A stretch of DNA of 56,629 nucleotides, taken from assembly GCF_002761755.1 (NCBI RefSeq), contig NZ_PEOG01000034.1, positions 1 to 56,629 of the forward strand, read 5' to 3'. The stretch is from Roseateles chitinivorans. GTDB taxonomy: Bacteria; Pseudomonadota; Gammaproteobacteria; Burkholderiales; Burkholderiaceae_C. Below, piece by piece: positions 47,383-55,125 of this stretch. Both the position numbers and the translations under genes were made by a program. Position 1 is the first letter of the stretch. The number at the start of each line of letters is the position of its first letter. The notes beneath the pieces were generated by a model. The model was not told the origin of the DNA, ran no database searches, and worked only from the letters and a program-made list of their open reading frames with translations.

Positions 47383-48777
47383 TCAGTTGCCGTTGGCGGG
47401 TTGCAGCTGCGCGCCGGCCGAGGACGCGGGGGGCGGCACCCCCGGCATCGCCTCGGCGCCCAGCGCAGGCTCCTCGCCCTCGACCTTGGGCAGCGCCTTC
47501 ACCGCGCGGATCGCCTGGACCTGCCAGGCCAGCACCGCCAGCAGCAAGGCGCCGAGCCCGGCGAAGGCCAGCGCGGCACGCAGGCTGACATGCTCGCCGA
47601 GCCAGCCGCCGATCAGCGCGCCGGGGCCGGCGGGGATCAGGATCAGCCAGCGCATGGTGCTGGTCATCCGGCCGAGCAGCGGGGCCGGCGTCACCGCCTG
47701 TCGCAGCGACAGGAAGTTGATGAAGATGAGCACCGCGCCGACACCGAACATGAACAGGGTGAAGGCGAAGGCCGCGACGCCGACCGCATTGGCCGGCGCG
47801 ACGCACAGCGCCGCCCAGCCGATGCCGCACATCGCGAAGCCGCCGATCAGGCTGGGGCCGGGGCCGAAGCGCGCGCTGATGCGGTGGCCCAGCGCGCTCG
47901 CCAGCACCGTACCCGCGCCCAGCGCGATGTAGGACAGGCCCACGCTCTGCGCGGACAGTCCCAGCACCCGCGTCGCGAAGAGGATCTGCACCACCTGCGC
48001 CGCCTGGTTGAACATCTGCCAGCCGCCGACCGCGCAGGCCAGCGCGACCAGCATGCGCTTGCCGTGCACGAAGGCGATGCCGGCCTTCAGGTCGCGCCAG
48101 AAGTGGGCGCCGTCCCCGCGATGCAGGGTCTCGGTGACCTTCACGCCGCGCAGGATGGCCGCGGACACCACCAGCAGCAGCGCGTCCACCGCCAGCGCCA
48201 GCGGCGCGCCGACGATCTTGATCAGCGCACCGGCCACGCCCGGGCCAGCCACCTCGGCGCCCGAGGACGCGAGTGCGTTCTTCGCGTGGGCCTCGACGAG
48301 GCGGTCGCGACTCACCACCTGCGTCAGCACGATCTGCGAGGCGCTGCCCGCGATCGTGTAGACGGTGCCGAGCAGGAAGCCGACGAAGTACAGCCAGGGC
48401 ATGCCGAGCCAGCCCATCCAGTGGGCCACCGGTACGCTGCCCACGGCGACCGCCAGCGTCAGCTCGCCCACGATGTAGACCGGCAGCTTGCGCACCCGGT
48501 CCAGCCAGACGCCGGCGGGCAGCGAGAACAGCGCGAAAGGCACCAGCTCCATCGCGGTGAGCACGCCCATCTGGGTGGGCGAGGCATGCAGCAGCACCGC
48601 CGCGGTCAGCGGCAGCGCGAGCAGGGTGATCTGCCCGCCCAGCGAGCTGATCAGGATCGACGTCCACAGACGCCGGTAGACGAGGTTGCGCAGCAGATCG
48701 CCGGCGGGCAGCCGCAGGAGATCGAGGAAGCGGTCGAGCAGACGGTCGACCCACGTGGATGCCTTGATCGGCAGCAT
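47383..48777 (-). CDS. MFS exporter, enterobactin/macrolide-efflux-like (MFS_3)
   Basis: A 464-residue inner-membrane carrier with about twelve helices. The start at 48777 is chosen for its GGAG site seven bases upstream. The first helix pair and loop LPAGVWLDRVRKLPVYIVGEL give the MFS signature, and QIVLTQVVSRDRLVEAHAKNALASSG is typical of the MFS_3 group that exports siderophores and macrolides. The C-terminal 45 residues are a soluble, Pro/Ala-rich tail. A long leader with a short open frame precedes it, and a GNAT gene follows; together they hint at a detoxification or resistance pair, which is inference. Confidence 0.87.
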   Translation of the reverse strand: MLPIKASTWVDRLLDRFLDLLRLPAGDLLRNLVYRRLWTSILISSLGGQITLLALPLTAAVLLHASPTQMGVLTAMELVPFALFSLPAGVWLDRVRKLPVYIVGELTLAVAVGSVPVAHWMGWLGMPWLYFVGFLLGTVYTIAGSASQIVLTQVVSRDRLVEAHAKNALASSGAEVAGPGVAGALIKIVGAPLALAVDALLLVVSAAILRGVKVTETLHRGDGAHFWRDLKAGIAFVHGKRMLVALACAVGGWQMFNQAAQVVQILFATRVLGLSAQSVGLSYIALGAGTVLASALGHRISARFGPGPSLIGGFAMCGIGWAALCVAPANAVGVAAFAFTLFMFGVGAVLIFINFLSLRQAVTPAPLLGRMTSTMRWLILIPAGPGALIGGWLGEHVSLRAALAFAGLGALLLAVLAWQVQAIRAVKALPKVEGEEPALGAEAMPGVPPPASSAGAQLQPANGN

Positions 48778-48919
48778 GTTGACACTCCGGATGCGATCCA
48801 CGCGGGGCGTCGTGCGCCGGACGCGGATCGGGCGAGCGGCACGCGGTGAGCGTCGCCGTCGCGAAAAGCCAGGGACCTGGGGACCGGCCGTCGAGGGCCG
48901 GCGGGCGTCGTGCGGACGC

Positions 48920-49006
48920 CTACGGTCGTCGCGCCCAGCCGGACGGCCCAAGCGCGCGCACCGACGCCAGGGCGTCGTGTTTGGTGCGGTCCAGCAGCTT
49001 GGTCAT
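48920..49006 (-). CDS. Candidate 28-residue leader peptide upstream of the MFS exporter
   Basis: An ATG at 49006 preceded by GGAG nine bases upstream opens a 28-codon frame (MTKLLDRTKHDALASVRALG and eight more residues) ending at TAG. It lies 142 bases before the exporter start, downstream of a plausible promoter. Codon choice is GC-rich like real genes here. It could be a regulatory leader peptide or a chance frame. Confidence 0.3.
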   Translation of the reverse strand: MTKLLDRTKHDALASVRALGPSGWARRP

Positions 49007-49066
49007 GGGGTCCGGCTCCGATCGGGGATCGTGGCGTGAGAGCTTCCGGGGAGGAAGAAGGCGCCG

Positions 49067-49096
49067 ATGCTATCAGCGCCCTTCCGACAGCGACAA
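49067..49096 (-). promoter_or_regulatory. Candidate promoter of the MFS exporter transcript
   Basis: On the minus strand TTGTCG (49096-49091) and TAGCAT (49072-49067) are separated by 18 bases; each matches the sigma-70 consensus at four of six positions. Transcription would start near 49060, leaving a leader of about 280 bases. Confidence 0.38.
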
Positions 49097-49148
49097 GTGA
49101 GGAAAGACAGGGGGCCTGCGCGCCGCGGGCCGCCCCGGCCGTCGACGT

Positions 49149-50780
49149 TCACCAGCCCGCGGCGGCGCCGTCTCGACGGGGGTCGCTCGCGGCGACATAG
49201 CCTTCCACCGCCGGGTCGCCCAGGCGCCAGATGAATTGCCCGGCGCCGAAGTCCTGGTAGCTGTCGTGGATGTCGCCGATCTGATGACCCAGCGCGCGCA
49301 GGCCGTCGATGGTCTCCGGCTTCATCGAGGGCTCGACATTGATCGACAGCCCCTCGTTGAAGCGCCAGCGCGGCGCGTCGCAGGCGGCCTGGGGATGCTG
49401 GCGGTAGTCGAGCATCCGCACCAGCGTCTGCATGTGGCCCTGCGGCTGCATGTTGCCGCCCATCACGCCGTAGCTCATCTGCGGCTGGCCGTCCTTCATC
49501 AGGAAGGCCGGGATGATCGTGTGGAACGGCCGCTTGCCCGGCGCGACGACGTTGACATGCCCGGTTTCGCGGGTGAAGCCATGGCCGCGGTTCTGGAGCG
49601 ACAGCCCGTAGCCCGGCACCACCACGCCCGAGCCGAAGCCCATGTAGTTGCTCTGGATGAAGCTGACCATCATGCCGCTCTCGTCCGCGGCGGTCAGGTA
49701 GATGGTGCCGCCCTTGACCGGGTTGCCGGCCTGGAAGTCCTGCGCGCGCTTCATGTCGATGAGCTTCGCGCGGCGGGCGAGGTAGTCCGGATCGAGCAGC
49801 TCCGCGACCTGGACCTTCATCGTGCGGGGATCGCTGACATGGCGGTAGACGTCGGCGAAGGCCAGCTTCATCGCCTCGATCTGCAGATGCTGCGACGCGG
49901 TCGAGTCCGCCGGCAGCGCGCCGACGTCGAAGTGCTTCAGGATGCCCAGCGCGATCAGCGCCGCGATGCCCTGCCCATTGGGCGGGATCTCATGCAAGGT
50001 GTGGCCGGCGTAGTCCATCGAGATCGTATCGACCCACTGCGGCGCATAGGCGGCGAAATCCGCGGCGGTGATCGCGCCGCCGGTCTCGCGCGCGAAGGCG
50101 GCGGTGGCCTCGGCGATCTCGCCGCGGTAGAAGGCCTCGCCCTTCGTCGCGGCGATCAGGCGCAGCGTCCGCGCCGCGCCCGGGAAGCGGAACAGCTCGC
50201 CCACCTCGGGCGCTCGCCCGCGCGGCAGGAAGGCCTCGGCGAAGCCGGGCTGCGCGACCAGATCGGCCACTTCGGACGCCATGCGCCACTTGCCCTGCAC
50301 GATCACCGGCACGGCATAGCCGCGCTCGGCGATCTCGATGGCCGGCGCCATCAGGTCGGCGAAAGGCAACTTGCCGTAGCGCTCGCTCAGCGCCACCCAA
50401 CCGGCGACCGCGCCCGGCACGGTCACCGCGTCCCAACCGCGACGCGGCATCGCGGTGCCGGCGCCATGCTTGCGGTCGAAGTAGTCGGGCGTCCAAGCCT
50501 GCGGCGCGATGCCGGAGGCGTTCAGCCCTTGCAGCGATTGGCCGTCCCACACGATGGCGAAGGCGTCGGAGCCCAGGCCGTTGCTGCAGGGCTCGACGAG
50601 CGTCATGCAGGCGGCCGTGGCGATCGCCGCGTCGACCGCGTTGCCGCCCTGACCCAGGATGCGCAGTCCCGCCTGCGCGGCCAGCGGGTGTGAGGTCGAC
50701 ACGACGTTGCGCGCGAAGACCGGGCTGCGCTGGCTGGGGTAGCCGCGGGTCCAGTCGAAGGCATGGGATGGGGCGGTCAT
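49149..50780 (-). CDS. Gamma-glutamyltransferase family protein (YwrD-like)
   Basis: A 543-residue N-terminal-nucleophile hydrolase. The ATG at 50780 has AGGAG seven bases upstream. Family motifs include VVSTSHPLAAQAGLRILGQGGNAVDAAIA, PCSNGLGSDAFAIVWDG, and the autoprocessing site KGGTIYLTAAD with Thr359 as the expected catalytic residue after cleavage, followed by NRGHGF and MGGNMQPQGHMQTL. There is no signal peptide, unlike periplasmic Ggt of E. coli, so it is closer to cytoplasmic YwrD-like members. It would hydrolyse or transfer gamma-glutamyl groups, for example in glutathione turnover. The upstream neighbour diverges. Confidence 0.92.
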   Translation of the reverse strand: MTAPSHAFDWTRGYPSQRSPVFARNVVSTSHPLAAQAGLRILGQGGNAVDAAIATAACMTLVEPCSNGLGSDAFAIVWDGQSLQGLNASGIAPQAWTPDYFDRKHGAGTAMPRRGWDAVTVPGAVAGWVALSERYGKLPFADLMAPAIEIAERGYAVPVIVQGKWRMASEVADLVAQPGFAEAFLPRGRAPEVGELFRFPGAARTLRLIAATKGEAFYRGEIAEATAAFARETGGAITAADFAAYAPQWVDTISMDYAGHTLHEIPPNGQGIAALIALGILKHFDVGALPADSTASQHLQIEAMKLAFADVYRHVSDPRTMKVQVAELLDPDYLARRAKLIDMKRAQDFQAGNPVKGGTIYLTAADESGMMVSFIQSNYMGFGSGVVVPGYGLSLQNRGHGFTRETGHVNVVAPGKRPFHTIIPAFLMKDGQPQMSYGVMGGNMQPQGHMQTLVRMLDYRQHPQAACDAPRWRFNEGLSINVEPSMKPETIDGLRALGHQIGDIHDSYQDFGAGQFIWRLGDPAVEGYVAASDPRRDGAAAGW

Positions 50781-50966
50781 GGACGGTCTCCTGTAGGTGC
50801 GGGGCATCTTGCCCGATGCCCATCGCTGCCGACATCGCACAAGACCCGACGCGTGAAGGACCCGTGCGGATTGCGTAACCCATTGCAAAGCTGCGAACCG
50901 GTGTCAACACACGATCACGCGGCGTCGTTGTTCGCTCACCTTGTTCAACCCGCTGGAGTAAACCAG

Positions 50967-51224
50967 ATGCAAGCCTTCAAGACCGTCAAGACCCTGGCCC
51001 TGATTCCCGCCCTGCTGATCGCCGGCGCCGCGATGGCCCAAGGCACCGCCACGCCGGCTGCGCCCGCCACGCAAGCCGCCCCGGCCGCGACGGCCGCCCC
51101 GGCCTCCGATGCCAAGGCCGAGCACAAGACCGCCAAGCACCACAAGGCCTCCGGCGACAAGGCGATGCACAAGACCCACAAGAAGGCCGAGAAGCCTGCC
51201 GAAGGCGCTTCCGCCGCCAAGTAA
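50967..51224 (+). CDS. Small exported Ala/Lys/His-rich protein
   Basis: An 85-residue protein with a signal peptide (TVKTLALIPALLIAGAAMA). The mature chain is low-complexity: an Ala/Pro/Thr block, then Lys- and His-rich repeats (AEHKTAKHHKASGDKAMHKT) that are strongly basic. A TGGAG site lies nine bases before the ATG. The composition recalls acid-shock (Asr-like) and RcnB-like periplasmic proteins that buffer protons or bind metals, but no true homology can be claimed. It is followed by a strong terminator, so it is a single-gene unit. Confidence 0.75.
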   Translation: MQAFKTVKTLALIPALLIAGAAMAQGTATPAAPATQAAPAATAAPASDAKAEHKTAKHHKASGDKAMHKTHKKAEKPAEGASAAK

Positions 51225-51277
51225 GCGGCGATGACGCGAGGACGTCGCTGACGGCGTCCTCGACGATCCCAAAAAAG

Positions 51278-51316
51278 AAACCGCAGCACCGGGCGACCGG
51301 TCTGCGGTTTTGCTTT
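51278..51316 (+). terminator. Rho-independent terminator after the Ala/Lys/His-rich gene
   Basis: A long stem AAACCGCAG-C-ACCGG / CCGGT-CTGCGGTTT with loop GCGA and one bulged C is followed by TTTTGCTTT. The A-rich left flank means it could also end bfd transcription from the other side. Confidence 0.9.
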
Positions 51317-51368
51317 GTCCGGCGCCAACGCGTCCGGCAGCGGCCGAGCGCCGCGTGGCGATGCCGGA

Positions 51369-51608
51369 TCAGGCCGCGGCCATCTGGGCGATCGGGATGA
51401 CGCGCGCGCTGCTCGCGCAGGTCACGCCGTGGGCGGCGGCGCAGGCGCGCCGGGCTTCGTCGAAGATCTCGCGGGCGCAGTCATGGCAGCTGCCGCAGGC
51501 CGACGCCACCTGGGTCTCGTCCTGGAGCACCTCGAAGTTGTGCACGCCATCGGCCACGGTGCGGCGGATGTCGCGGTCGGAAACTCGGTGGCAGAGGCAG
51601 ACGATCAT
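51369..51608 (-). CDS. bfd: Bacterioferritin-associated ferredoxin Bfd
   Basis: A 79-residue [2Fe-2S] protein. The ligands are Cys4 and Cys6 (VCLCHRVSD) and Cys38 and Cys41 (ACGSCHDC), the same positions as in E. coli Bfd. It passes electrons to bacterioferritin haem so that stored iron is released when iron is scarce. A promoter is seen just upstream, and bfr lies 230 bases away on the same strand, so the pair form a storage/release unit with separate transcripts. Confidence 0.95.
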   Translation of the reverse strand: MIVCLCHRVSDRDIRRTVADGVHNFEVLQDETQVASACGSCHDCAREIFDEARRACAAAHGVTCASSARVIPIAQMAAA

Positions 51609-51643
51609 GGCGGCAGGACAGGAATGAACCTGGGATGGACGCG

Positions 51644-51672
51644 ATACTAACGCAAACGCGAATTCCTCTCAA
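51644..51672 (-). promoter_or_regulatory. Candidate promoter of bfd
   Basis: On the minus strand TTGAGA (51672-51667) and TAGTAT (51649-51644) are spaced exactly 17 bases, five and four of six consensus matches. It lies 36 bases before the bfd start. Confidence 0.55.
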
Positions 51673-51766
51673 TTAGGTTGCAGAGCCCCTTTGCGCCGTC
51701 CGGCCAATGTCGGCGAACCGCGACACGGCCTCCCCGCCGAGCCACCCTGCACGGCGGCGCGGACGC

Positions 51767-51792
51767 AAAAAAGCCCCGGCAAGCGGGGCTTT
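51767..51792 (-). terminator. Rho-independent terminator after bfr
   Basis: On the minus strand a 9-bp stem AAAGCCCCG / CGGGGCTTT with a five-base loop is followed by TTTTTT. It lies 47 bases past the bfr stop and isolates bfr from bfd. Confidence 0.88.
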
Positions 51793-51838
51793 GGGGTCCT
51801 GGCGACGGCTGGGGCCCCAGGATGGACGTGGCTGGCGT

Positions 51839-52315
51839 TCAGCTGGCGTCGCCCATCTGGCTTTGCAGCCAGTTCTGTTCGCCGACCTGGGCGATGAGCT
51901 CGATCTGGGTTTCCAGATGATCGATGTGCTCCTCGGTGTCGGACAGGATCTCTTCCAGGACCTCGCGCGACACGTAGTCGCGGACCGATTCGCAGTAGGC
52001 GATGGCCTCCTTCAGCAGGGGATGGCTGCCCATCTCGATCTTCAGGTCGCAGTGCTGGACCTCGACGGCGTTCTCGCCGATGTACAGCTTGCCCAGGTCC
52101 TGCAGGTTCGGCAGGCCTTCCAGCATCAGGATGCGATCCATCAGCTTGTCGGCATGCTTCATCTCTTCGATGGACTCGGCGTACTCGTGCTTGGCCAGCT
52201 TCTCGAAGCCCCAGCTCTTGAGCATCCGGTAATGCAGGAAGTACTGGTTGATCGCGGTGAGCTCGTTCTTCAGCTGCGCGTTCAGGTACTCGATGACCTT
52301 GGCATCGCCCTTCAT
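51839..52315 (-). CDS. bfr: Bacterioferritin
   Basis: A 158-residue haem-containing ferritin subunit that oxidises Fe(II) and stores it in a 24-subunit shell. Glu18 ([10 protein letters not shown]), Glu51 and His54 ([10 protein letters not shown]) are ferroxidase ligands and Met52 is the haem ligand; the numbering equals that of E. coli Bfr. The second ligand set appears in [11 protein letters not shown] and [13 protein letters not shown]. An AGGAG site precedes the ATG; longer upstream frames cross it without support. It diverges from the hem operon. Confidence 0.97.
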   Translation of the reverse strand: MKGDAKVIEYLNAQLKNELTAINQYFLHYRMLKSWGFEKLAKHEYAESIEEMKHADKLMDRILMLEGLPNLQDLGKLYIGENAVEVQHCDLKIEMGSHPLLKEAIAYCESVRDYVSREVLEEILSDTEEHIDHLETQIELIAQVGEQNWLQSQMGDAS

Positions 52316-52350
52316 GTTCTTCTCCTGGAAATCGTACGGAATGGCGCGCA

Positions 52351-52381
52351 TTGTCCTCATCCCTACGACGAATGGGGACAA
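52351..52381. promoter_or_regulatory. Inverted repeat upstream of bfr
   Basis: TTGTCCTCAT (52351-52360) and ATGGGGACAA (52372-52381) form 10-bp arms with one mismatch around an 11-base centre. It lies 36-66 bases upstream of the bfr start and could be an operator or a leader hairpin. No known iron-regulator consensus matches. Confidence 0.35.
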
Positions 52382-52481
52382 GACCCGCCCCAGCCGCTCT
52401 GCATGCGAAGTATTCGCAGCCCGCGCTCTCCTCTCGCCGGCTCGGATCCATCAAGAAAAAAGCGATCGCCGCGATTCTCGG

Positions 52482-52510
52482 TTGCTATTGCGAATCGTTC
52501 TCATTAAGAT
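52482..52510 (+). promoter_or_regulatory. hemP promoter with embedded Fur box
   Basis: TTGCTA (52482-52487) and TAAGAT (52505-52510) are spaced 17 bases. Between and across them, on the minus strand, AATGAGAACGATTCGCAAT (52505-52487) matches the common Fur-box form AATGAGAATGATTCTCATT at 16 of 19 positions. Repression by Fur-Fe(II) is therefore expected. The predicted start point falls at or next to the hemP start codon. Confidence 0.65.
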
Positions 52511-52517
52511 GCGTCGC

Positions 52518-52742
52518 ATGAATGCCCATCACCACTCCCACATCGAAGCCCTGCAAGCCGTTGCGCTGGATGGCGCCCGGGTCGCCGCAGGTTCGCCGCG
52601 TGAAGCGGCTCCGCTGGTCCAGCGCCGGCGCATCAGCAGCCAGGCACTGATGGGCAATGACCGCGAGGTCGAGATCGAGCATGCCGGCCAGCTCTACCGA
52701 CTGCGCGTGACCTCGCTGGGCAAGCTGATCCTCACCAAGTGA
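52518..52742 (+). CDS. hemP: Hemin uptake protein HemP
   Basis: A 74-residue protein of the HemP/HmuP family, with the conserved C-terminal half: RRRISSQALMGNDREVEIEH, then AGQLYRLRVTSLGKLILTK. The N-terminus is His-rich (MNAHHHSH). In Burkholderia and Bradyrhizobium, HemP/HmuP is needed for full expression of the haem receptor gene, which follows here. An ATG nine bases earlier (52509) is in frame; neither has a ribosome-binding site. Confidence 0.9.
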   Translation: MNAHHHSHIEALQAVALDGARVAAGSPREAAPLVQRRRISSQALMGNDREVEIEHAGQLYRLRVTSLGKLILTK

Positions 52743-52897
52743 GCTGGTGACCCGCCGAGCGGCGGCCGGCCGAGGACCGCCCGCCCGCTCGCCTCCCCGT
52801 TCCCTGACCCGAACCCGGCCGTCCGAGAGGACCGCCCGCACCAGCCCGCGCCGCGCCAGCCCGTGCGAGATCCAAGAACTACAAGGATTTCGACACC

Positions 52898-55111
52898 ATG
52901 CAACTGCGCCCGACGCCCGTCGCGCTGGCCCTGTCGTTGGCATTCCCGCTGGCTTTCGCCCAGACGCCGGCTGCCACGAACCTGCCGACCGCCGAGGCCC
53001 CCCAGCCGCTTGGCGAGCTGACCGTCTCCGCGACCCGCACCGAACGCTCGATCGACGCGGTGCCCAACACGGTCACCGTCAAGAACCGCAAGCAGCTCGA
53101 GCGCCGCGATGCACGCGACCTCAAGGACCTGCTGTCCGAGGAAGTCGATCTCGATGTCAAGGCGACGGCGCCGCGCTTCACCGCCGCCGGCGCCTCCACC
53201 GGCCGGCCGGGCAACGAGGGCATCAACATCCGCGGCCTGGAGGGCAACCGGGTGCTGATGATGGTCGACGGCATCCGACTGCCGCAGAGCTACGCGTTCG
53301 GCGCGTTCGCGAGCGGCCGGGCCGACTTCGTCGACCTGAACAGCCTGTCGAGCGTCGAGGTGCTGCGCGGCCCGACCTCGACCTCCTACGGCAGCGACGG
53401 CCTGGCCGGCGCGCTGAGCCTGCGCACCCTCTCGCCGGAGGACCTGCTGGTGGACGGCAAAACCTTCGCCGGTTTCGCGCGCCTCGGCGCGGCGAGCGTG
53501 GACAACTCGCGGCAGGCGAGCGCCGCGGTCGCCTTCGGCGCGGGCGACTGGAGCAGTCTGCTGCAGGCCACCGTGCGCCGCGGGCATGAGACGAAGAACG
53601 AGGGCGAGAACGACGCGCGCAACACCAACCGGACCAAAGCCAATCCCGCCGACATCGACAGCCGGAGCGTGATGGCCAAGCTCGGTTATCGCATCAATGC
53701 GAACCATCGGCTGAGCGGCACCCTGGAGCATCGTGAGCGCAAGGTCGACACCGACGTGCTCAGCGCCATCACCGCGCCGCCGGCCAGTGGGACGTTACCG
53801 ACCACGGCGGTGCTGGGCCTCGCTGCGCGGGACAAGTCGGAGCGCACGCGCGCCTCGATCGAGCACCGCTACGAGGACCTCAACGCGACCTGGCTGCAGC
53901 AGGCGACCACGCATCTGTATGTGCAGGACAGCGAGACCCGGCAGTTCTCCTTCGAGGACCGCAACGGCGCGGCGGACCGCATCCGCCTGGGCACCTACAA
54001 GGAGCGCCTGCTGGGCTTGAGCTCGCAGGCGCAGACGCAGCTCGCCAGTCAGCGGCTGAGCTACGGCGTCGACGTGAGCCGCAACACGATCGAGGGCGTC
54101 CGCGACGGCACCGTCCCGCCGGCGGGCGAGAGCTTCCCCAGCAAGCCCTTCCCCGACACGACCTACACGCTGGCCGGCGCCTTCGTGCAGGACGAGATCG
54201 AGGCGGGCGACTTCAGCATCATTCCGGCGCTGCGCTTCGAGCATTACCAGCTCAAGCCGAAGTCGTCCGGCTACAGCGGCAACGCGGTCCCGCTCAGCGA
54301 CCACGCGGTGACGCCGCGCGTCGGCGTGATCTGGCGCGCGCAGCCGTCGCTGCAGCCGTATGTGCAATGGGCGCAGGGCTTCCGCGCACCGGCACCCGAC
54401 CAGGTCAACAGCGGATTCGAGAACCCGCTGCAGGGCTACCGGTCCATCGCCAATCCGGACTTGAAGGCGGAACATTCGACCAGTTGGGAACTCGGCCTGC
54501 GCGGACGCTTCGAGCAGGTCCTGCGCTGGCAGCTGAGCGCCTATGACAACCGGTATCGCGACTTCATCTCGCAGGAGCAGGTCAGCGGCTCGCTGACGCA
54601 GGCGGATCCGGCGATCTTCCAGTACGTCAACCTCGCCCAGGCCCGCATCAAGGGCGTGGAAGCGCGCGCGGTCTGGGAGTTGCGCCCGGGGCTGAGCCTC
54701 AACGCCGCCGTGGCGAAGTCGCGCGGCCACAGCCGTTTCAATGGCGAGAAGCGTCCGCTGAACAGCGTCCAGCCGCTGCGCGGCCAGCTTGGCGTGCGCT
54801 ACGAATCCGGCCCCTGGACGGCCAACGCCAGCTGGGTCCACAGCTCGGGCAAGAAGCCGTCCGACATCTACGTCGCGCCGCGCACGACCCAGTACGCGCC
54901 GTCCAAGTACGACGTCGTCGACGCGGGCGGCAGCTATCGGCTCTCGCCGACATGGACGCTGGCCGCCTATGTGACCAACGTCTTCGACAAGAAGTACTGG
55001 CGCTGGAGCGATGTCCAGGGCGCCGCCGCCAACGCGGCCGGCCTGGCTGTCGTCGATGCCTTCACCGCCCCCGGACGCGCCGTGCAGGTGTCGCTGCGCG
55101 CCGATTTCTGA
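52898..55111 (+). CDS. hmuR: TonB-dependent haem/haemoglobin outer-membrane receptor
   Basis: A 737-residue receptor that imports haem across the outer membrane using TonB energy. After the signal peptide (ALALSLAFPLAFA) come a TonB-box-like region (GELTVSATRTERSIDAVPN), the plug (NIRGLEGNRVLMMVDGIRLP, VEVLRGPTSTSYGSDGLAG) and a 22-strand barrel ending in the aromatic C-terminal Phe (VSLRADF). The haem-receptor motifs FRAP (FRAPAPDQVN) and NPDL (NPDLKAEHSTSWE) are present, but no His lies between them. It follows hemP by 155 bases and leads into hmuS and hmuT. Confidence 0.93.
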   Translation: MQLRPTPVALALSLAFPLAFAQTPAATNLPTAEAPQPLGELTVSATRTERSIDAVPNTVTVKNRKQLERRDARDLKDLLSEEVDLDVKATAPRFTAAGASTGRPGNEGINIRGLEGNRVLMMVDGIRLPQSYAFGAFASGRADFVDLNSLSSVEVLRGPTSTSYGSDGLAGALSLRTLSPEDLLVDGKTFAGFARLGAASVDNSRQASAAVAFGAGDWSSLLQATVRRGHETKNEGENDARNTNRTKANPADIDSRSVMAKLGYRINANHRLSGTLEHRERKVDTDVLSAITAPPASGTLPTTAVLGLAARDKSERTRASIEHRYEDLNATWLQQATTHLYVQDSETRQFSFEDRNGAADRIRLGTYKERLLGLSSQAQTQLASQRLSYGVDVSRNTIEGVRDGTVPPAGESFPSKPFPDTTYTLAGAFVQDEIEAGDFSIIPALRFEHYQLKPKSSGYSGNAVPLSDHAVTPRVGVIWRAQPSLQPYVQWAQGFRAPAPDQVNSGFENPLQGYRSIANPDLKAEHSTSWELGLRGRFEQVLRWQLSAYDNRYRDFISQEQVSGSLTQADPAIFQYVNLAQARIKGVEARAVWELRPGLSLNAAVAKSRGHSRFNGEKRPLNSVQPLRGQLGVRYESGPWTANASWVHSSGKKPSDIYVAPRTTQYAPSKYDVVDAGGSYRLSPTWTLAAYVTNVFDKKYWRWSDVQGAAANAAGLAVVDAFTAPGRAVQVSLRADF

Positions 55112-55125
55112 TCAGGAGTCCTTCC

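Larger units (their letters stand above)
48778..49148. other. Leader and promoter region of the MFS exporter
   Basis: This 371-base gap contains the candidate minus-strand promoter at 49067-49096, the 28-codon frame at 48920-49006, and a 6-bp hairpin CCGGCC / GGCCGG at about 48884-48901 between that frame and the exporter. The layout resembles translation-attenuation leaders, but none of it is proven. Confidence 0.45.

Noticed and set aside
51661..51674. Fur box in the bfd promoter (AATTCCTCTCAATT)
   Set aside because: It is a loose palindrome but does not fit the Fur consensus, unlike the clear site before hemP.
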